Part shown: piece after piece, positions 23,178 through 31,657 of the stretch
Position numbering within the stretch: position 1 is the first letter of the stretch
Layout: each line of letters starts with the position of its first letter
Assembly: GCA_023424965.1 (NCBI GenBank)
Contig: JAFADI010000044.1
Coordinates: 1-40,921 of the forward strand
From: Bacillota bacterium
GTDB taxonomy: Bacteria > Bacillota > Clostridia > Acetivibrionales > JAFADI01
DNA: 40,921 nt
Direction: 5' to 3'
The notes under the pieces: model-generated
Databases searched by the model: none
What the model was told of the DNA's origin: nothing
The model's input: the letters and a program-made list of their open reading frames with translations, nothing else
Position numbers and translations under genes: made by a program

Positions 23178-23188
23178 CAGGTGAATAA

Positions 23189-23225
23189 AAAAGGGTTGTT
23201 TGCTCTTTACGCAAACAGCCCTTTT
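23189..23225 (+). terminator. Terminator after the acyl-CoA synthetase gene
   Basis: 15-bp stem (23189-23203 with 23211-23225, one G-U pair), 7-nt loop, TTTT at the 3' side. Confidence 0.88.
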
Positions 23226-23340
23226 ATGATACAATTTAAAAATGGTTACAAAAAACCTAATTATAAATTTTATTTACATTGATATTTTATCACCAATTTT
23301 AGTGCGTTGTCAATAGGTTTTAGAAAAAAAGGAGGGCGGC

Positions 23341-25575
23341 ATGGATAAAAAATATCAGGAAGGTTTGGCGGAGGAACGGGAGAAGCTCCAGAAGACCATC
23401 AAGGCTCTGAAAGAGGAGTTGGAACTGGAGAGGAACCATTTACTGCAAAGAAAAGAAAAACTGGTTGCATCCAGAAGGGATATGTGGGAGAACACCGTTC
23501 ATTTTACAAAAGATTTTTCGAGGCTGACGGAGGTGAACCAGGAACTGGCGGAGGTTTCAACCCAAACGGCCGCTTATGCCAATACCGACAAAAGGATTAA
23601 AAATTACGAGAGGATGGTGGATTCCCCTTATTTCGGAAGGTTTGACTTTCTGGAAGAAGGGGAATCGGAGCGTGAAAAAATCTATGTGGGGCGTTTTAAC
23701 CTCATGGATTCCAGAACGGGAGAGATCCATGTATATGACTGGCGGGCCCCCATCTCAGGAATATTTTACAGGTATGAAAGAGGGCAGGCGGCATATAAGG
23801 CTCCTTCGGGAGACATCTCCGGGGAAGTGCTGCTCAAAAGGCAGTATAAGATCCGTAAATCCAGGCTGGAATATTTTTTTGACTGCAGCATCCGGATCAA
23901 CGACGATATTTTGCAGGAGGTTTTGAGCCGCAACGCATCGGTAAAAATGCGGAACATCGTTGAAACCATCCAGAAGGAACAGGACATGATCATCCGGGAC
24001 AGGGACAATGACCTGCTGATTGTGCAGGGGGTTGCAGGCAGCGGAAAAACCTCCATCGCTTTGCACCGCGTCGCCTATTTGCTCTATGAGGGGATGGGCT
24101 CCAAGCTTGGGCCCAATAACATCCTCATCATCTCTCCCAACGCCCTGTTCAGCAAATATATATCAAGCGTGCTGCCCGAGCTGGGGGAGGAAAATGTGGA
24201 ACAGGTCACCTTTGACGAGCTTTTCTGCAATTACTTCGAGGCCGGGGTGGAGCCGGAGACCAGGAACACGCAGCTTGAGGCATTTGTAAGCTGCGGGGAG
24301 GACCTGGAGAGGAAACGGATGAAGGAGAGCATGGAATTCAAAGGTTCCAATACTTTTATCACCATCCTCGACAGGCTGCTGTGGCATTTCGAGCATAAGC
24401 TGCTTGCCTTTGAGGACGTGTACTTTGACGGGAAGCTGGTGGAGAGCAGGCAGCAGCTTAAAAACAAGTTTTTGAACAATAAAATCGGAATGCCCATGGC
24501 CAGACGGCTCAAGCGGATTGAAAGCCAGATACTGGAGAGCCTCCAGGCCGTCAAAAAAGCCAGGCTTGAGAAAATAACCCGCATCGTCGCGAAAAAAAGT
24601 GAGCACCAATTTGAGGTAAAGACCTTCAGCCGGCTGCTGTCCATCAAGGAAGCCAGGGCTTTTTCGGAACGCCTGCACAGATTTACGGAGATTGACTGCT
24701 TTAAGCTTTATAAGAGGATCTTCAACGAACCCGGGCTGTTCGGACGGCTTTCGAAAGGCCTGAAGCTGCCGGAGGAGGTGGAAAGAATACGGACCGATAC
24801 GGGAGAGCGGCTGGAGAAAGGCCGGCTTGCTTATGAAGACGCCGTTCCCCTGCTGTATCTCAAGCTCAAGATGGAGGGAAACAGTTTGTTTTCAGGAATA
24901 AGGCATGTGGTAGTGGACGAGGTCCAGGACTACTATCCCATCCATTTTCAGGTTTTGAAGCATATTTTTAAGGATGCCGGGTTTACCGTACTGGGGGATA
25001 TCCGCCAGGCCATCGAAAAAGACGCGGATATGGGCATATATGACGGAGTGGCTCAGATCCTGGAAAAGAAAAAAACGGTGAAGGTATTCTTGAATAAAAG
25101 CTACAGGGCTTCTTACGAGATCAATGCCTTTGCCCAAAAGCTGCTGAAGGTGCCCCAGGATATCCTGTCCTTTGAAAGGCATGAAAAGGAGCCCTGCATG
25201 ACCTGCTGCAGCACCGGAGAGCAGTTGGAGCGGACGCTGGAAGGAGATATAGGGGATTTTCTGGAACAGGGCTTTGAAACGGTGGCCATCCTGTGCAAAA
25301 CGCAAAAACAGGCTGAAGCGCTGCATTCCAGATTGAAAAAGGACTTAAATATAAAAATCCTGCACCAGGGCAGCAGCGACTATGAAAAAGGGGTGCTCAT
25401 CCTGCCGGCGTACATGGCGAAAGGGCTGGAATTTGACGTGGTTCTCGTCTATGGCGCGGATAAAAACAGCTATTCAAACGAACTGGACAGGAAGCTGCTT
25501 TATATTGCCGGCACCAGGGCCCTCCACCGGCTTGGCTTTTATTATACGGGGGACAAGAGTCCCCTTCTGTCTTAG
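23341..25575 (+). CDS. helD: HelD-type superfamily 1 helicase, RNA polymerase-recycling factor (744 aa)
   Basis: Resembles HelD, a UvrD-like ATPase that enters the RNA polymerase channels and releases stalled enzyme from DNA. Residues ~1-65 are a long antiparallel coiled coil (the arm that reaches the secondary channel). The next region carries the HelD stretch PYFGRFDF, IYVGRFNLMD and YDWRAPISGIFYRYE. Walker A VQGVAGSGKTSIALHR lies near residue 230, and Walker B VVVDEVQDYYPIHFQVL near 523. Helicase motifs follow (LGDIRQAIEKD, NKSYRASYEI, LPAYMAKGLEFDVV, YIAGTRALHRL). AAGGAGGG precedes the ATG. It is a single gene; copy 2 of the 85-bp repeat begins 23 bp after its stop. Confidence 0.92.
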   Translation: MDKKYQEGLAEEREKLQKTIKALKEELELERNHLLQRKEKLVASRRDMWENTVHFTKDFSRLTEVNQELAEVSTQTAAYANTDKRIKNYERMVDSPYFGRFDFLEEGESEREKIYVGRFNLMDSRTGEIHVYDWRAPISGIFYRYERGQAAYKAPSGDISGEVLLKRQYKIRKSRLEYFFDCSIRINDDILQEVLSRNASVKMRNIVETIQKEQDMIIRDRDNDLLIVQGVAGSGKTSIALHRVAYLLYEGMGSKLGPNNILIISPNALFSKYISSVLPELGEENVEQVTFDELFCNYFEAGVEPETRNTQLEAFVSCGEDLERKRMKESMEFKGSNTFITILDRLLWHFEHKLLAFEDVYFDGKLVESRQQLKNKFLNNKIGMPMARRLKRIESQILESLQAVKKARLEKITRIVAKKSEHQFEVKTFSRLLSIKEARAFSERLHRFTEIDCFKLYKRIFNEPGLFGRLSKGLKLPEEVERIRTDTGERLEKGRLAYEDAVPLLYLKLKMEGNSLFSGIRHVVVDEVQDYYPIHFQVLKHIFKDAGFTVLGDIRQAIEKDADMGIYDGVAQILEKKKTVKVFLNKSYRASYEINAFAQKLLKVPQDILSFERHEKEPCMTCCSTGEQLERTLEGDIGDFLEQGFETVAILCKTQKQAEALHSRLKKDLNIKILHQGSSDYEKGVLILPAYMAKGLEFDVVLVYGADKNSYSNELDRKLLYIAGTRALHRLGFYYTGDKSPLLS

Positions 25576-25598
25576 TGCTATTTCGACAGGCAGGTAAA

Positions 25599-25683
25599 AG
25601 GCATTATTTATGGAGAAAAGGCTTCACTCTATGAGGAATGCTTCGAGGCAGGAAAGTAATGAGAAACGACTGGAATGACCCAT
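25599..25683 (+). repeat. 85-bp dispersed repeat, copy 2 (half MITE-like element)
   Basis: Matches the minus strand of 5916-6000 at about 78 of 85 positions. Only one terminal repeat is present; similarity stops after GACCCAT, so this copy is truncated or recombined. It lies in the gap between the convergent helD and GGDEF-EAL genes. Confidence 0.85.
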
Positions 25684-25702
25684 TTTAACACGTAAGAATA
25701 AC

Positions 25703-27529
25703 TCAAAGGAACCTTTTGCCGCTCCGGAGGATTTCTTCTATTTCGCTGGCAGGAAGGGGTTTGCTGAACAAATATCCCTGAGCCCGGTCACAGGATTGCT
25801 CCTTGAGGAAGGATACCTGTTCCCATTTTTCCACCCCTTCGGCAATTGTTTTGAGACCCAGCTTGTGAGCCAGGGAAATGATTGATTCGGAGATAATCTT
25901 TTCTTTGGAATTTGCCTTTATATTATTTACAAAGGATTTGTCAATTTTTAAGGTGCTGATGGGAAGCTTCTGAAGGTAATTAAGGGAGGAATACCCCGTT
26001 CCGAAGTCATCCAGCGAGACCATGATGCCCATTTCCTTCAACTCATTTAATATGGTGATGGTGACATTCAGGTCTTTCATGGCGGTGCTTTCGACGATTT
26101 CCAGGTCCAGCCACCTTGCTTCAAGCCCTGTTTCATCCAGAATCTGCATGATGCTGCTTTTGAAATTTTTATGCTGGAAATGGCGGGCGGACACGTTCAC
26201 AGATACAAAAAGGGGAGCATGGTTCATGTCCTGCCACAATTTGATTTGCCGGCAGGCGTTTTGCATGACCCACTGGTCGATGAATATAATCGCCCCTGTT
26301 TCTTCCGCAACAGGGATGAATTCCAGGGGGGAAACCAGGCCCATGGCGGGGTGGTTCCAGCGGACCAGGGCTTCCAGGCCCTTAAGCTTTCCGCTGTTCA
26401 GGTCGATCTGAGGCTGGTAGTAAACAACAAACTCCTCACGCTCAATGGCGCGGCTTAAATTCGTTTCCATCTCAAGCCTTTTGGCGATTTGCTGGTTGAA
26501 GATGGGGGAAAAGATTTCATAGTTGTTTTTGCCCAGGTCTTTGGATTTATACATGGCCGAGTCTGCATTTTTGATCAGGGACTGGATATTCAGCCCGTCG
26601 CTGGGGTACATGGCAACACCGATGCTGGTGGTGTTATAGAACTCCCGGCCGTCAATGGACCAGGGTTTGCTGAATTTGCCTATGATGCACTCGGCTGTTT
26701 CCAGCACTTCCTGGGTGCTTTCCACCTTGTTCAGGAGTATGATGAACTCATCTCCCCCAATACGGGAAATGAGCGCGTTTTCATTGAGGCAATCCTTTAA
26801 TACCTCTCCCACTTCTTTCAGCAGAACGTCTCCAAAGGAATGGCCGAAGGTGTCGTTGATTACCTTGAAATTATCCAGATCAAGATATAATATGGCCACC
26901 TTCCAGTTTCCCCTGTGGGCGCTGTCCAGTGCCGCCTTTGCCTTGCTCTCGAACAATACCCTGTTGGGAAGGCCGGTAAGGGAATCATAGTAGGCCAGTT
27001 TGTTGATTGTTTCCTCATTTTCCTTCCTCTTGGAGATGTCGGTCAGAGAACCGGCTTTTCTGACCGGTTTCCCATTCTCATCCCAGACGGCGTGTCCTCT
27101 GCACAATACCCATTTATATTCGCCGCTTTTGGTTTTCAGGCGGTATTCGTTGTTATAGGAGGGGGTCTTGCCTTCAAAGTGGTCGTTAACTGCTTTGGAG
27201 GTATATTCCATATCCTCCGGATGAATCAATTTCTTCCAGGAATCAATGGTGTATTCCAGGTCGCCGGGTTCGTAGCCGAGCATGGCATGGCAGTGCTCGG
27301 ATAAATAGATTTCCCCGGTCCGGATATTCCAGTCAAAAATGCCGTCGTTTGACCCTTCGAGTGCCAGGCGGAATCTGAGTTCGCTGCTGCGGACCTGTTC
27401 TTCTTTTGCCTTAAGTTCTTCGAATTGTACTTGCAATTTCTTGAATTGCCCTTGCAGTGCTACGAGTGATGGCAACATTTTGTATTTCATTTTGTTAAAG
27501 GTCCTTTTACTTGAGAACTTATTCAACAT
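25703..27529 (-). CDS. PAS-GGDEF-EAL protein, cyclic di-GMP turnover (608 aa)
   Basis: A cytoplasmic signalling protein without membrane helices. Residues ~20-50 form a coiled coil, and 50-165 a PAS domain with PAC motif (SEHCHAMLGYEPGD, YRLKTKSGEYKWVLCRG). Residues 175-340 are the GGDEF domain with an intact GGDEF at 258-262; the inhibitory RxxD site that normally sits just upstream is absent. Residues 355-605 are the EAL domain with EAL at 386-388, NVSARHFQ, DDFGTGYSSL and IAEGVE, which look complete for phosphodiesterase activity. It could make or break c-di-GMP; the PAS domain probably selects. The start is uncertain: ATG 27529 lacks a ribosome binding site, while ATG 27490 (14th codon) has AGGA about 10 bases upstream. 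Confidence 0.92.
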   Translation of the reverse strand: MLNKFSSKRTFNKMKYKMLPSLVALQGQFKKLQVQFEELKAKEEQVRSSELRFRLALEGSNDGIFDWNIRTGEIYLSEHCHAMLGYEPGDLEYTIDSWKKLIHPEDMEYTSKAVNDHFEGKTPSYNNEYRLKTKSGEYKWVLCRGHAVWDENGKPVRKAGSLTDISKRKENEETINKLAYYDSLTGLPNRVLFESKAKAALDSAHRGNWKVAILYLDLDNFKVINDTFGHSFGDVLLKEVGEVLKDCLNENALISRIGGDEFIILLNKVESTQEVLETAECIIGKFSKPWSIDGREFYNTTSIGVAMYPSDGLNIQSLIKNADSAMYKSKDLGKNNYEIFSPIFNQQIAKRLEMETNLSRAIEREEFVVYYQPQIDLNSGKLKGLEALVRWNHPAMGLVSPLEFIPVAEETGAIIFIDQWVMQNACRQIKLWQDMNHAPLFVSVNVSARHFQHKNFKSSIMQILDETGLEARWLDLEIVESTAMKDLNVTITILNELKEMGIMVSLDDFGTGYSSLNYLQKLPISTLKIDKSFVNNIKANSKEKIISESIISLAHKLGLKTIAEGVEKWEQVSFLKEQSCDRAQGYLFSKPLPASEIEEILRSGKRFL

Positions 27530-27590
27530 ATTCTATCATCATTCGACATTTTTTTCAATTTGCTTTTCTTATATTTATCATGGGTCTCTA

Positions 27591-27619
27591 TTAACATGAC
27601 GCATTAAAGAAGGTATAAT
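27591..27619 (+). promoter_or_regulatory. Predicted sigma-A promoter of egsA
   Basis: TTAACA at 27591-27596, 17-bp spacer, perfect TATAAT at 27614-27619. Confidence 0.72.
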
Positions 27620-27644
27620 TATTGGTATTACAGGAAGTCTCCGT

Positions 27645-27669
27645 CAGAAAGCATTTATAATGCTTTCTG
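27645..27669 (+). promoter_or_regulatory. Leader hairpin of egsA
   Basis: Perfect 10-bp stem CAGAAAGCAT/ATGCTTTCTG with a 5-nt loop, starting about 20 bases after the predicted transcription start. A GGGGAGG ribosome binding site follows at about 27680. It may stabilise the 5' end of the mRNA. Confidence 0.6.
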
Positions 27670-27691
27670 TACGGCCGGCGGGGAGGTTTTA

Positions 27692-28861
27692 ATGGACAGA
27701 ATAGTGAATGCGGGCATCGGCGAAATGCCGGGCATATCCTTCAACTGCGATTGCGGGAGGAAACATTCGGTGGATATCCGCCGCATATTCCTCGGAGAGG
27801 GGATAGACGGTGAAATAAGAGAAGCGGCAGAAGCGTTTAGGGGCAGAAAGATTTTTTTGTTTGCCGACAACAACACCTATGAAGCCTGTGGAAAAGAAGT
27901 GCAAAGCCTGCTCCTTGACAGCGGGCATGATATAAGAACCTATATTTTTAACGACTCCCACCCGCTGGTGCCTGATGAAAAGGCCCTCGGAAGGCTCATG
28001 GTAGAGATTGAACGGGACACGGGCCTGATTGTCGCAGTGGGCTCCGGCACCATCAATGACCTGGCCAGAATGGCAAGCTATAAAATGGGCATACCCTATA
28101 TCATCGTCGGTACCGCACCTTCCATGGACGGCTACGCCTCTACCGTATCTCCGCTGATCATCGGAGGCTCAAAAGTGACCTATGAAGCAGTGTACCCCCA
28201 CGCGATCCTGGCGGATTTGAGGGTGCTGCGGAAGGCTCCCCTTGAGATGCTGCAAGCCGGTTTCGGCGATGTTCTGGGCAAATATACCGCTCTGGCGGAC
28301 TGGGAATTGTCCCGCAGGACCCAGGGGGAATATTATTGCAGCACCAGCGTGGAGTTGGTGAAAAATGCCCTGAAAAAGTGCATTGACAATTTGGCGGGGA
28401 TTGGGGAAAGGGAAGCGGAAGCCATAGGATACCTGACGGAAGCCCTGATACTCTCCGGAATTGCCATGGGACTTGTGGGGAACTCACGTCCTGCTTCCGG
28501 TGCGGAGCATCATCTTGCCCATTACTGGGAGATATATGCCCTGGCCAACGGCATTGAACACCCCCTGCACGGAAATTCCGTGGGGGTAGGTACGGTGGTA
28601 TCGGCCTCCATCTACGAGCTGCTGGATGAGAGGTTTGGTGTGGGTGTTGAGGTGCCGAAACCGGAATTTATAAGGGAATTGCTGAAAAAAGCGGGGTCCT
28701 GCGACAATCCGGCGGATCTGGGAATTAAAAAGGAAGTTTTCAGGGAAAGCATCCTCCATGCCATGGAGATAAGGCCGAGATACACGATATTTCATCTCGC
28801 CCTGCAAAAAGGAGTGCTGGAAGAGGTTGCGGGTATTCTGACCAAACGCTTCTATGACTGA
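27692..28861 (+). CDS. egsA: sn-Glycerol-1-phosphate dehydrogenase, EgsA/AraM type (389 aa)
   Basis: A metal- and NAD(P)H-dependent enzyme that reduces dihydroxyacetone phosphate to sn-glycerol 1-phosphate. Visible motifs are VAVGSGTINDLARM (dinucleotide-binding), GTAPSMDGYASTVS and the metal site formed by Asp in AGFGDVLGKYTALADW, His in SGAEHHLAHYWE and His in HPLHGNSVGVG. An N-terminal Cys cluster (FNCDCGRKH) is seen in many bacterial members. In Bacillus subtilis the homologue AraM supplies glycerol 1-phosphate for the ether lipid made by PcrB. No pcrB or arabinose gene is nearby, so its role here is open. The start has GGGGAGG upstream. Confidence 0.9.
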   Translation: MDRIVNAGIGEMPGISFNCDCGRKHSVDIRRIFLGEGIDGEIREAAEAFRGRKIFLFADNNTYEACGKEVQSLLLDSGHDIRTYIFNDSHPLVPDEKALGRLMVEIERDTGLIVAVGSGTINDLARMASYKMGIPYIIVGTAPSMDGYASTVSPLIIGGSKVTYEAVYPHAILADLRVLRKAPLEMLQAGFGDVLGKYTALADWELSRRTQGEYYCSTSVELVKNALKKCIDNLAGIGEREAEAIGYLTEALILSGIAMGLVGNSRPASGAEHHLAHYWEIYALANGIEHPLHGNSVGVGTVVSASIYELLDERFGVGVEVPKPEFIRELLKKAGSCDNPADLGIKKEVFRESILHAMEIRPRYTIFHLALQKGVLEEVAGILTKRFYD

Positions 28862-28878
28862 GAACAAAATAAGGTATG

Positions 28879-28906
28879 GGGACACTCCTCGGTGGAGGAA
28901 TGTCCC
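28879..28906. terminator. Terminator between egsA and the LysM-CAP gene
   Basis: 12-base arms 28879-28890 and 28895-28906 with one mismatch and a 4-nt loop. TCAAATTTT follows on the plus strand. It lies between two convergent stops. Confidence 0.7.
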
Positions 28907-28913
28907 TCAAATT

Positions 28914-29528
28914 TTACTTCAGGGGCTTTATAAACATCTGGGTCCAGTAGCTGGTGCCGGATTTGTTTTTCGCCAGACCCACGCCGATTTGTGTGTAGGA
29001 CGGGCTTAATATATTGGCCTTGTGGCCCGCGGAGTTCATCCAGCCCTTCATTACTTCAGCAGGCGTCCTCTGGCCGTAGGCAATATTTTCTCCCGCAGAG
29101 GAAAACCGTATTCCGAAATTTTCCATCATGGCAAAGGGAGAACCATAGGTTGGAGAGGTATGTGAAAAATAGCCCTTGTTTGCCATGTCCTGGGATTTGT
29201 ACCTTGCCACCCTGGAAAGCTCCCAATTGGCCTGCAAGGCCCCCAGGCCCTTTTTGGACCTTTCCACATTCACAAGCCGGATGACTTCGTTTTCAAAGGA
29301 TTTTACGCTGTCCAGGCTCGGAATGGTCAGCTTCTGCCCGGGATAGATGAGGCTGGGATTTTTGACCTGGGGGTTCTGGGCCAGGATTTCACTCATGCCT
29401 ACCTGATATTTTACCGCGATTTTCCAGATGCTGTCCCCGGATTTTACGGTGTAAGTCACCGCTTGGGCGTAGGTTTGGGCGGAGAACAGCACAAGAAACA
29501 ATCCGATAAGGAAAAATAATTTTTTCAA
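28914..29528 (-). CDS. Secreted LysM-CAP domain protein (204 aa)
   Basis: Exported and probably cell-wall or spore-wall bound. A Sec signal peptide occupies residues 1-22 (KKLFFLIGLFLVLFSAQTYAQA). A LysM peptidoglycan-binding domain covers ~24-70 (YTVKSGDSIWKIAVKYQVG), and a CAP/SCP-like domain ~78-200 (VIRLVNVERSKKGLGAL, YFSHTSPTYGSPFAMM, AGENIAYGQRTPAEVMKGWMNSAGHKANIL), like YkwD. The CAP His/Glu pairs that form the family's cleft are present. The longest frame starts at GTG 29543, but that GTG is part of the ribosome binding site GGAGGTGAT. TTG 29528 at correct spacing is the start. The biochemical activity of bacterial CAP proteins is unsettled. Confidence 0.88.
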   Translation of the reverse strand: MKKLFFLIGLFLVLFSAQTYAQAVTYTVKSGDSIWKIAVKYQVGMSEILAQNPQVKNPSLIYPGQKLTIPSLDSVKSFENEVIRLVNVERSKKGLGALQANWELSRVARYKSQDMANKGYFSHTSPTYGSPFAMMENFGIRFSSAGENIAYGQRTPAEVMKGWMNSAGHKANILSPSYTQIGVGLAKNKSGTSYWTQMFIKPLK

Positions 29529-29604
29529 AATAATCACCTCCACACTATTTTTTGAGATAGAAAAAATATTATGTCAAGCAATTGTTAAGCATTAAGGAAA
29601 TTAT

Positions 29605-29664
29605 CTCTGTGACAGGGGACGGTTCTTTGACACGCGTGACAAAGAACCGTCCCCTGTCACAGAG
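29605..29664. repeat. 60-bp near-perfect palindrome
   Basis: 25-bp perfect arms (29605-29629, 29640-29664), then one A-A mismatch around a self-complementary CACGCGTG centre. It lies between two divergent genes, so it is not a terminator of either. The next six bases are the predicted -35 box of ysxC. Confidence 0.92.
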
Positions 29665-29693
29665 TTGACAAAGAGTGGCAAATGCTTCAAAAT
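29665..29693 (+). promoter_or_regulatory. Possible promoter of ysxC-yqxD
   Basis: Perfect TTGACA at 29665-29670, 17-bp spacer, weak CAAAAT at 29688-29693. The -35 box abuts the 60-bp palindrome. Confidence 0.45.
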
Positions 29694-29789
29694 GATAGAC
29701 AACAGACTTTAAAATAAAAAATAAATCAATGGGAAAGATTTTGAGAAGAATAATACTGTATTTAAAAATGTTTTTAAGGAGAATGAGCC

Positions 29790-30371
29790 TTGATCGTCAA
29801 CAATGCCAAATTTGAGACAACTGCGGTAAAACCTGCACAGTATCCCGCTGGAAATCTTGCTGAGATAACCTTTGTAGGCAGGTCCAACGTAGGTAAATCC
29901 TCCATCATAAACACGCTTCTGGGCAGGAAAAACCTTGCCAGAATTGGGGCAACTCCCGGTAAAACCAGGGAAATAAATTTTTTCAACGTTGAAGACAAGC
30001 TGTATTTTGTGGACCTGCCGGGATATGGCTACGCAAGTGTATCCAAAGAAAAGAAATCCACCTGGGGGGAGGTCATCGAAACCTACCTGGCCACCAGGCA
30101 GCAGTTGAAGCTTATCATCATGCTGGTGGATATAAGGCACGAACCCTCTGCCGACGACAAAATCATGTACCAGTGGCTTCAGGGCAATATCGCCCCTCAT
30201 CTGGTGGTAGCGACGAAAGCCGATAAAATTCCCCGGGGCAGGGTCAAGGAAAGGTTAAAAGCCATCAGGTCGGCCCTTGGCCTGGGTGAAGACATAAAGC
30301 TGATACCTTTCTCGGCGGAAACCAGGCAGGGCAAGGATGAGGTCTGGACAGAGATCGAGGTCCTTTTATGA
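29790..30371 (+). CDS. ysxC: Ribosome biogenesis GTP-binding protein YsxC/EngB (193 aa)
   Basis: An essential GTPase of the TrmE-Era-EngA-EngB group that acts in assembly of the large ribosomal subunit. G1 is GRSNVGKSS (about residues 30-38), G2 lies around TPGKTREINFF, G3 is DLPGYGYA, G4 is TKADK and G5 is FSAET. The length is that of the family. The start is TTG with AAGGAG nine bases upstream. The 3' end overlaps yqxD by 4 bp (ATGA), so the two are translationally coupled. Confidence 0.95.
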   Translation: MIVNNAKFETTAVKPAQYPAGNLAEITFVGRSNVGKSSIINTLLGRKNLARIGATPGKTREINFFNVEDKLYFVDLPGYGYASVSKEKKSTWGEVIETYLATRQQLKLIIMLVDIRHEPSADDKIMYQWLQGNIAPHLVVATKADKIPRGRVKERLKAIRSALGLGEDIKLIPFSAETRQGKDEVWTEIEVLL

Positions 30372-30805
30372 GGATTTTGGTGGATGCGGATGCTTGCCCC
30401 GTAAAGGGTATCATCGTAAAAGTGGCGAAGGAACTGGGCCTCTCTGTGGTCATGTTTATCGACACCAGCCACGTAATCAACGACGGGTATTCAGAGGTTG
30501 TGACGGTGGACAAATCCAGGGACTCGGTGGACATCGCCCTTATCAACCGGACGGCGAAGGGGGATGTGGTGGTTACCCAGGACTACGGGGTTGCAGCCAT
30601 GGCGATCCCAAAAGGGGCCAGGGCAATAAGCCAGAACGGATTGGTCTATACCGACGCCAATATTGACAGGCTGCTTTTTGAAAGGCATCTGGGACAAAAA
30701 GTGCGCAGGTCCGGGGGAAGGACCACCGGACCTGGAAAAAGGACAAAAGAGGATGACATAAAGTTTGAGGCCGCCTTTAGAAGCCTGCTGCAGCAAGGCT
30801 TCTAA
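30368..30805 (+). CDS. yqxD: UPF0178/DUF188 family protein, YaiI/YqxD (145 aa)
   Basis: A small cytoplasmic protein with a PIN/NYN-like fold. The N-terminal MRILVDADACPVK and the stretches VDIALINRTAKGDVVVTQDYGVAAMAIPKGA and FERHLGQKVRRSGGRTTGPGKRT are characteristic. The conserved acidic residues (D6, D8, and Asp in TQDYG) suggest metal binding and possible nuclease activity, which has not been established for the family to my knowledge. It overlaps ysxC by 4 bp. It converges on tgl with only 6 bp between stops. Confidence 0.92.
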   Translation: MRILVDADACPVKGIIVKVAKELGLSVVMFIDTSHVINDGYSEVVTVDKSRDSVDIALINRTAKGDVVVTQDYGVAAMAIPKGARAISQNGLVYTDANIDRLLFERHLGQKVRRSGGRTTGPGKRTKEDDIKFEAAFRSLLQQGF

Positions 30806-30811
30806 AAGATC

Positions 30812-31657
30812 CTACCACTGCATGTAATGGGGGGAGCCTCCTCCCGTACCGCTGCGTGATGCCGTTACAGGCGATGGGGCCGTCTCTTCGGCAGAGGAAG
30901 GTCCGGCACTTTGGTATAGGGTATAGAGGGTCTTAAATCCAAGGCGCGTAACGGAAGTCAGCGGATAGGCGGAGGTTTCGGAGCCTTCCTTCCGGTGGCG
31001 GTTCAAGGCTTCGATGATTCCCTCGGCCGTCCGTATACCCATGCCGTGGCCGTAATACTTATCGTTGCTGAGGTCGATGGCATTTTCACCCTGCCATTCC
31101 GGCGTCACGGGGTCCACATCCGGATTTTTGAAATATCTGCAGTCTCCGGGCAGGAAATCCATTGGCGCCCTGTGATAGTCCACCCCCATTTTGGGATCAA
31201 GATGCTGCCAATCCATGAGATTTATTCTGGTAAATACTTTATCAAAAAGATTTCTTCCGAACACGTCCAGCACTGCTTTATAAAAGACGATCACCATTGC
31301 GGTGGCGCATTCGGTACCGTATCTGGAGCCGCGGGCGAAGATATCTTCGATGGCCTCCGCGGGGCTTACTCCTTCTCTTAATAAAAAGCCGCCGTCCTCC
31401 GTCCGCTCCCAGTATTTTTCATTGCACTTGGACTCGCGGAAGACCCTGAAGGAAAGACCGCTTCTGTAGAGGTCGACGGAGGCGCGGACGGTACTTTTGC
31501 GCAGGCTCAATTCAAATTTTAACTGCTCAACGGAATTGAAGCTGTAGGTGGAGCTGCTTGAGTCCATTATCTCCAGTACCTTGCGTTCTATGCTGTCCGG
31601 TGAAAAGGATTGTTTCAGTTCTGCAGAGTCAAAAACATTTCCCAGGATCCTTATCAT
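30812..31657 (-). CDS. tgl: Spore-coat protein-glutamine gamma-glutamyltransferase Tgl (281 aa)
   Basis: Forms epsilon-(gamma-glutamyl)lysine cross-links between coat proteins of the endospore. It matches Bacillus Tgl by ECATAMVIVFYKAVLD with catalytic Cys117 and neighbouring Glu116, then GDCRYFKNPDVDP, EWQGENAIDL with Glu191 (equivalent of the second catalytic acid) and KYYGHGMGI with a conserved His. The start at 31657 follows GGGGGGATATC; the 24 codons upstream overlap the preceding gene and are not family-like. It overlaps that gene by 4 bp (ATGA). The protein is about 35 residues longer than Bacillus Tgl, with a Ser/Thr/Pro/Gly-rich tail ending HYMQW. A sigma-K-like promoter stands upstream of the pair. 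Confidence 0.92.
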   Translation of the reverse strand: MIRILGNVFDSAELKQSFSPDSIERKVLEIMDSSSSTYSFNSVEQLKFELSLRKSTVRASVDLYRSGLSFRVFRESKCNEKYWERTEDGGFLLREGVSPAEAIEDIFARGSRYGTECATAMVIVFYKAVLDVFGRNLFDKVFTRINLMDWQHLDPKMGVDYHRAPMDFLPGDCRYFKNPDVDPVTPEWQGENAIDLSNDKYYGHGMGIRTAEGIIEALNRHRKEGSETSAYPLTSVTRLGFKTLYTLYQSAGPSSAEETAPSPVTASRSGTGGGSPHYMQW

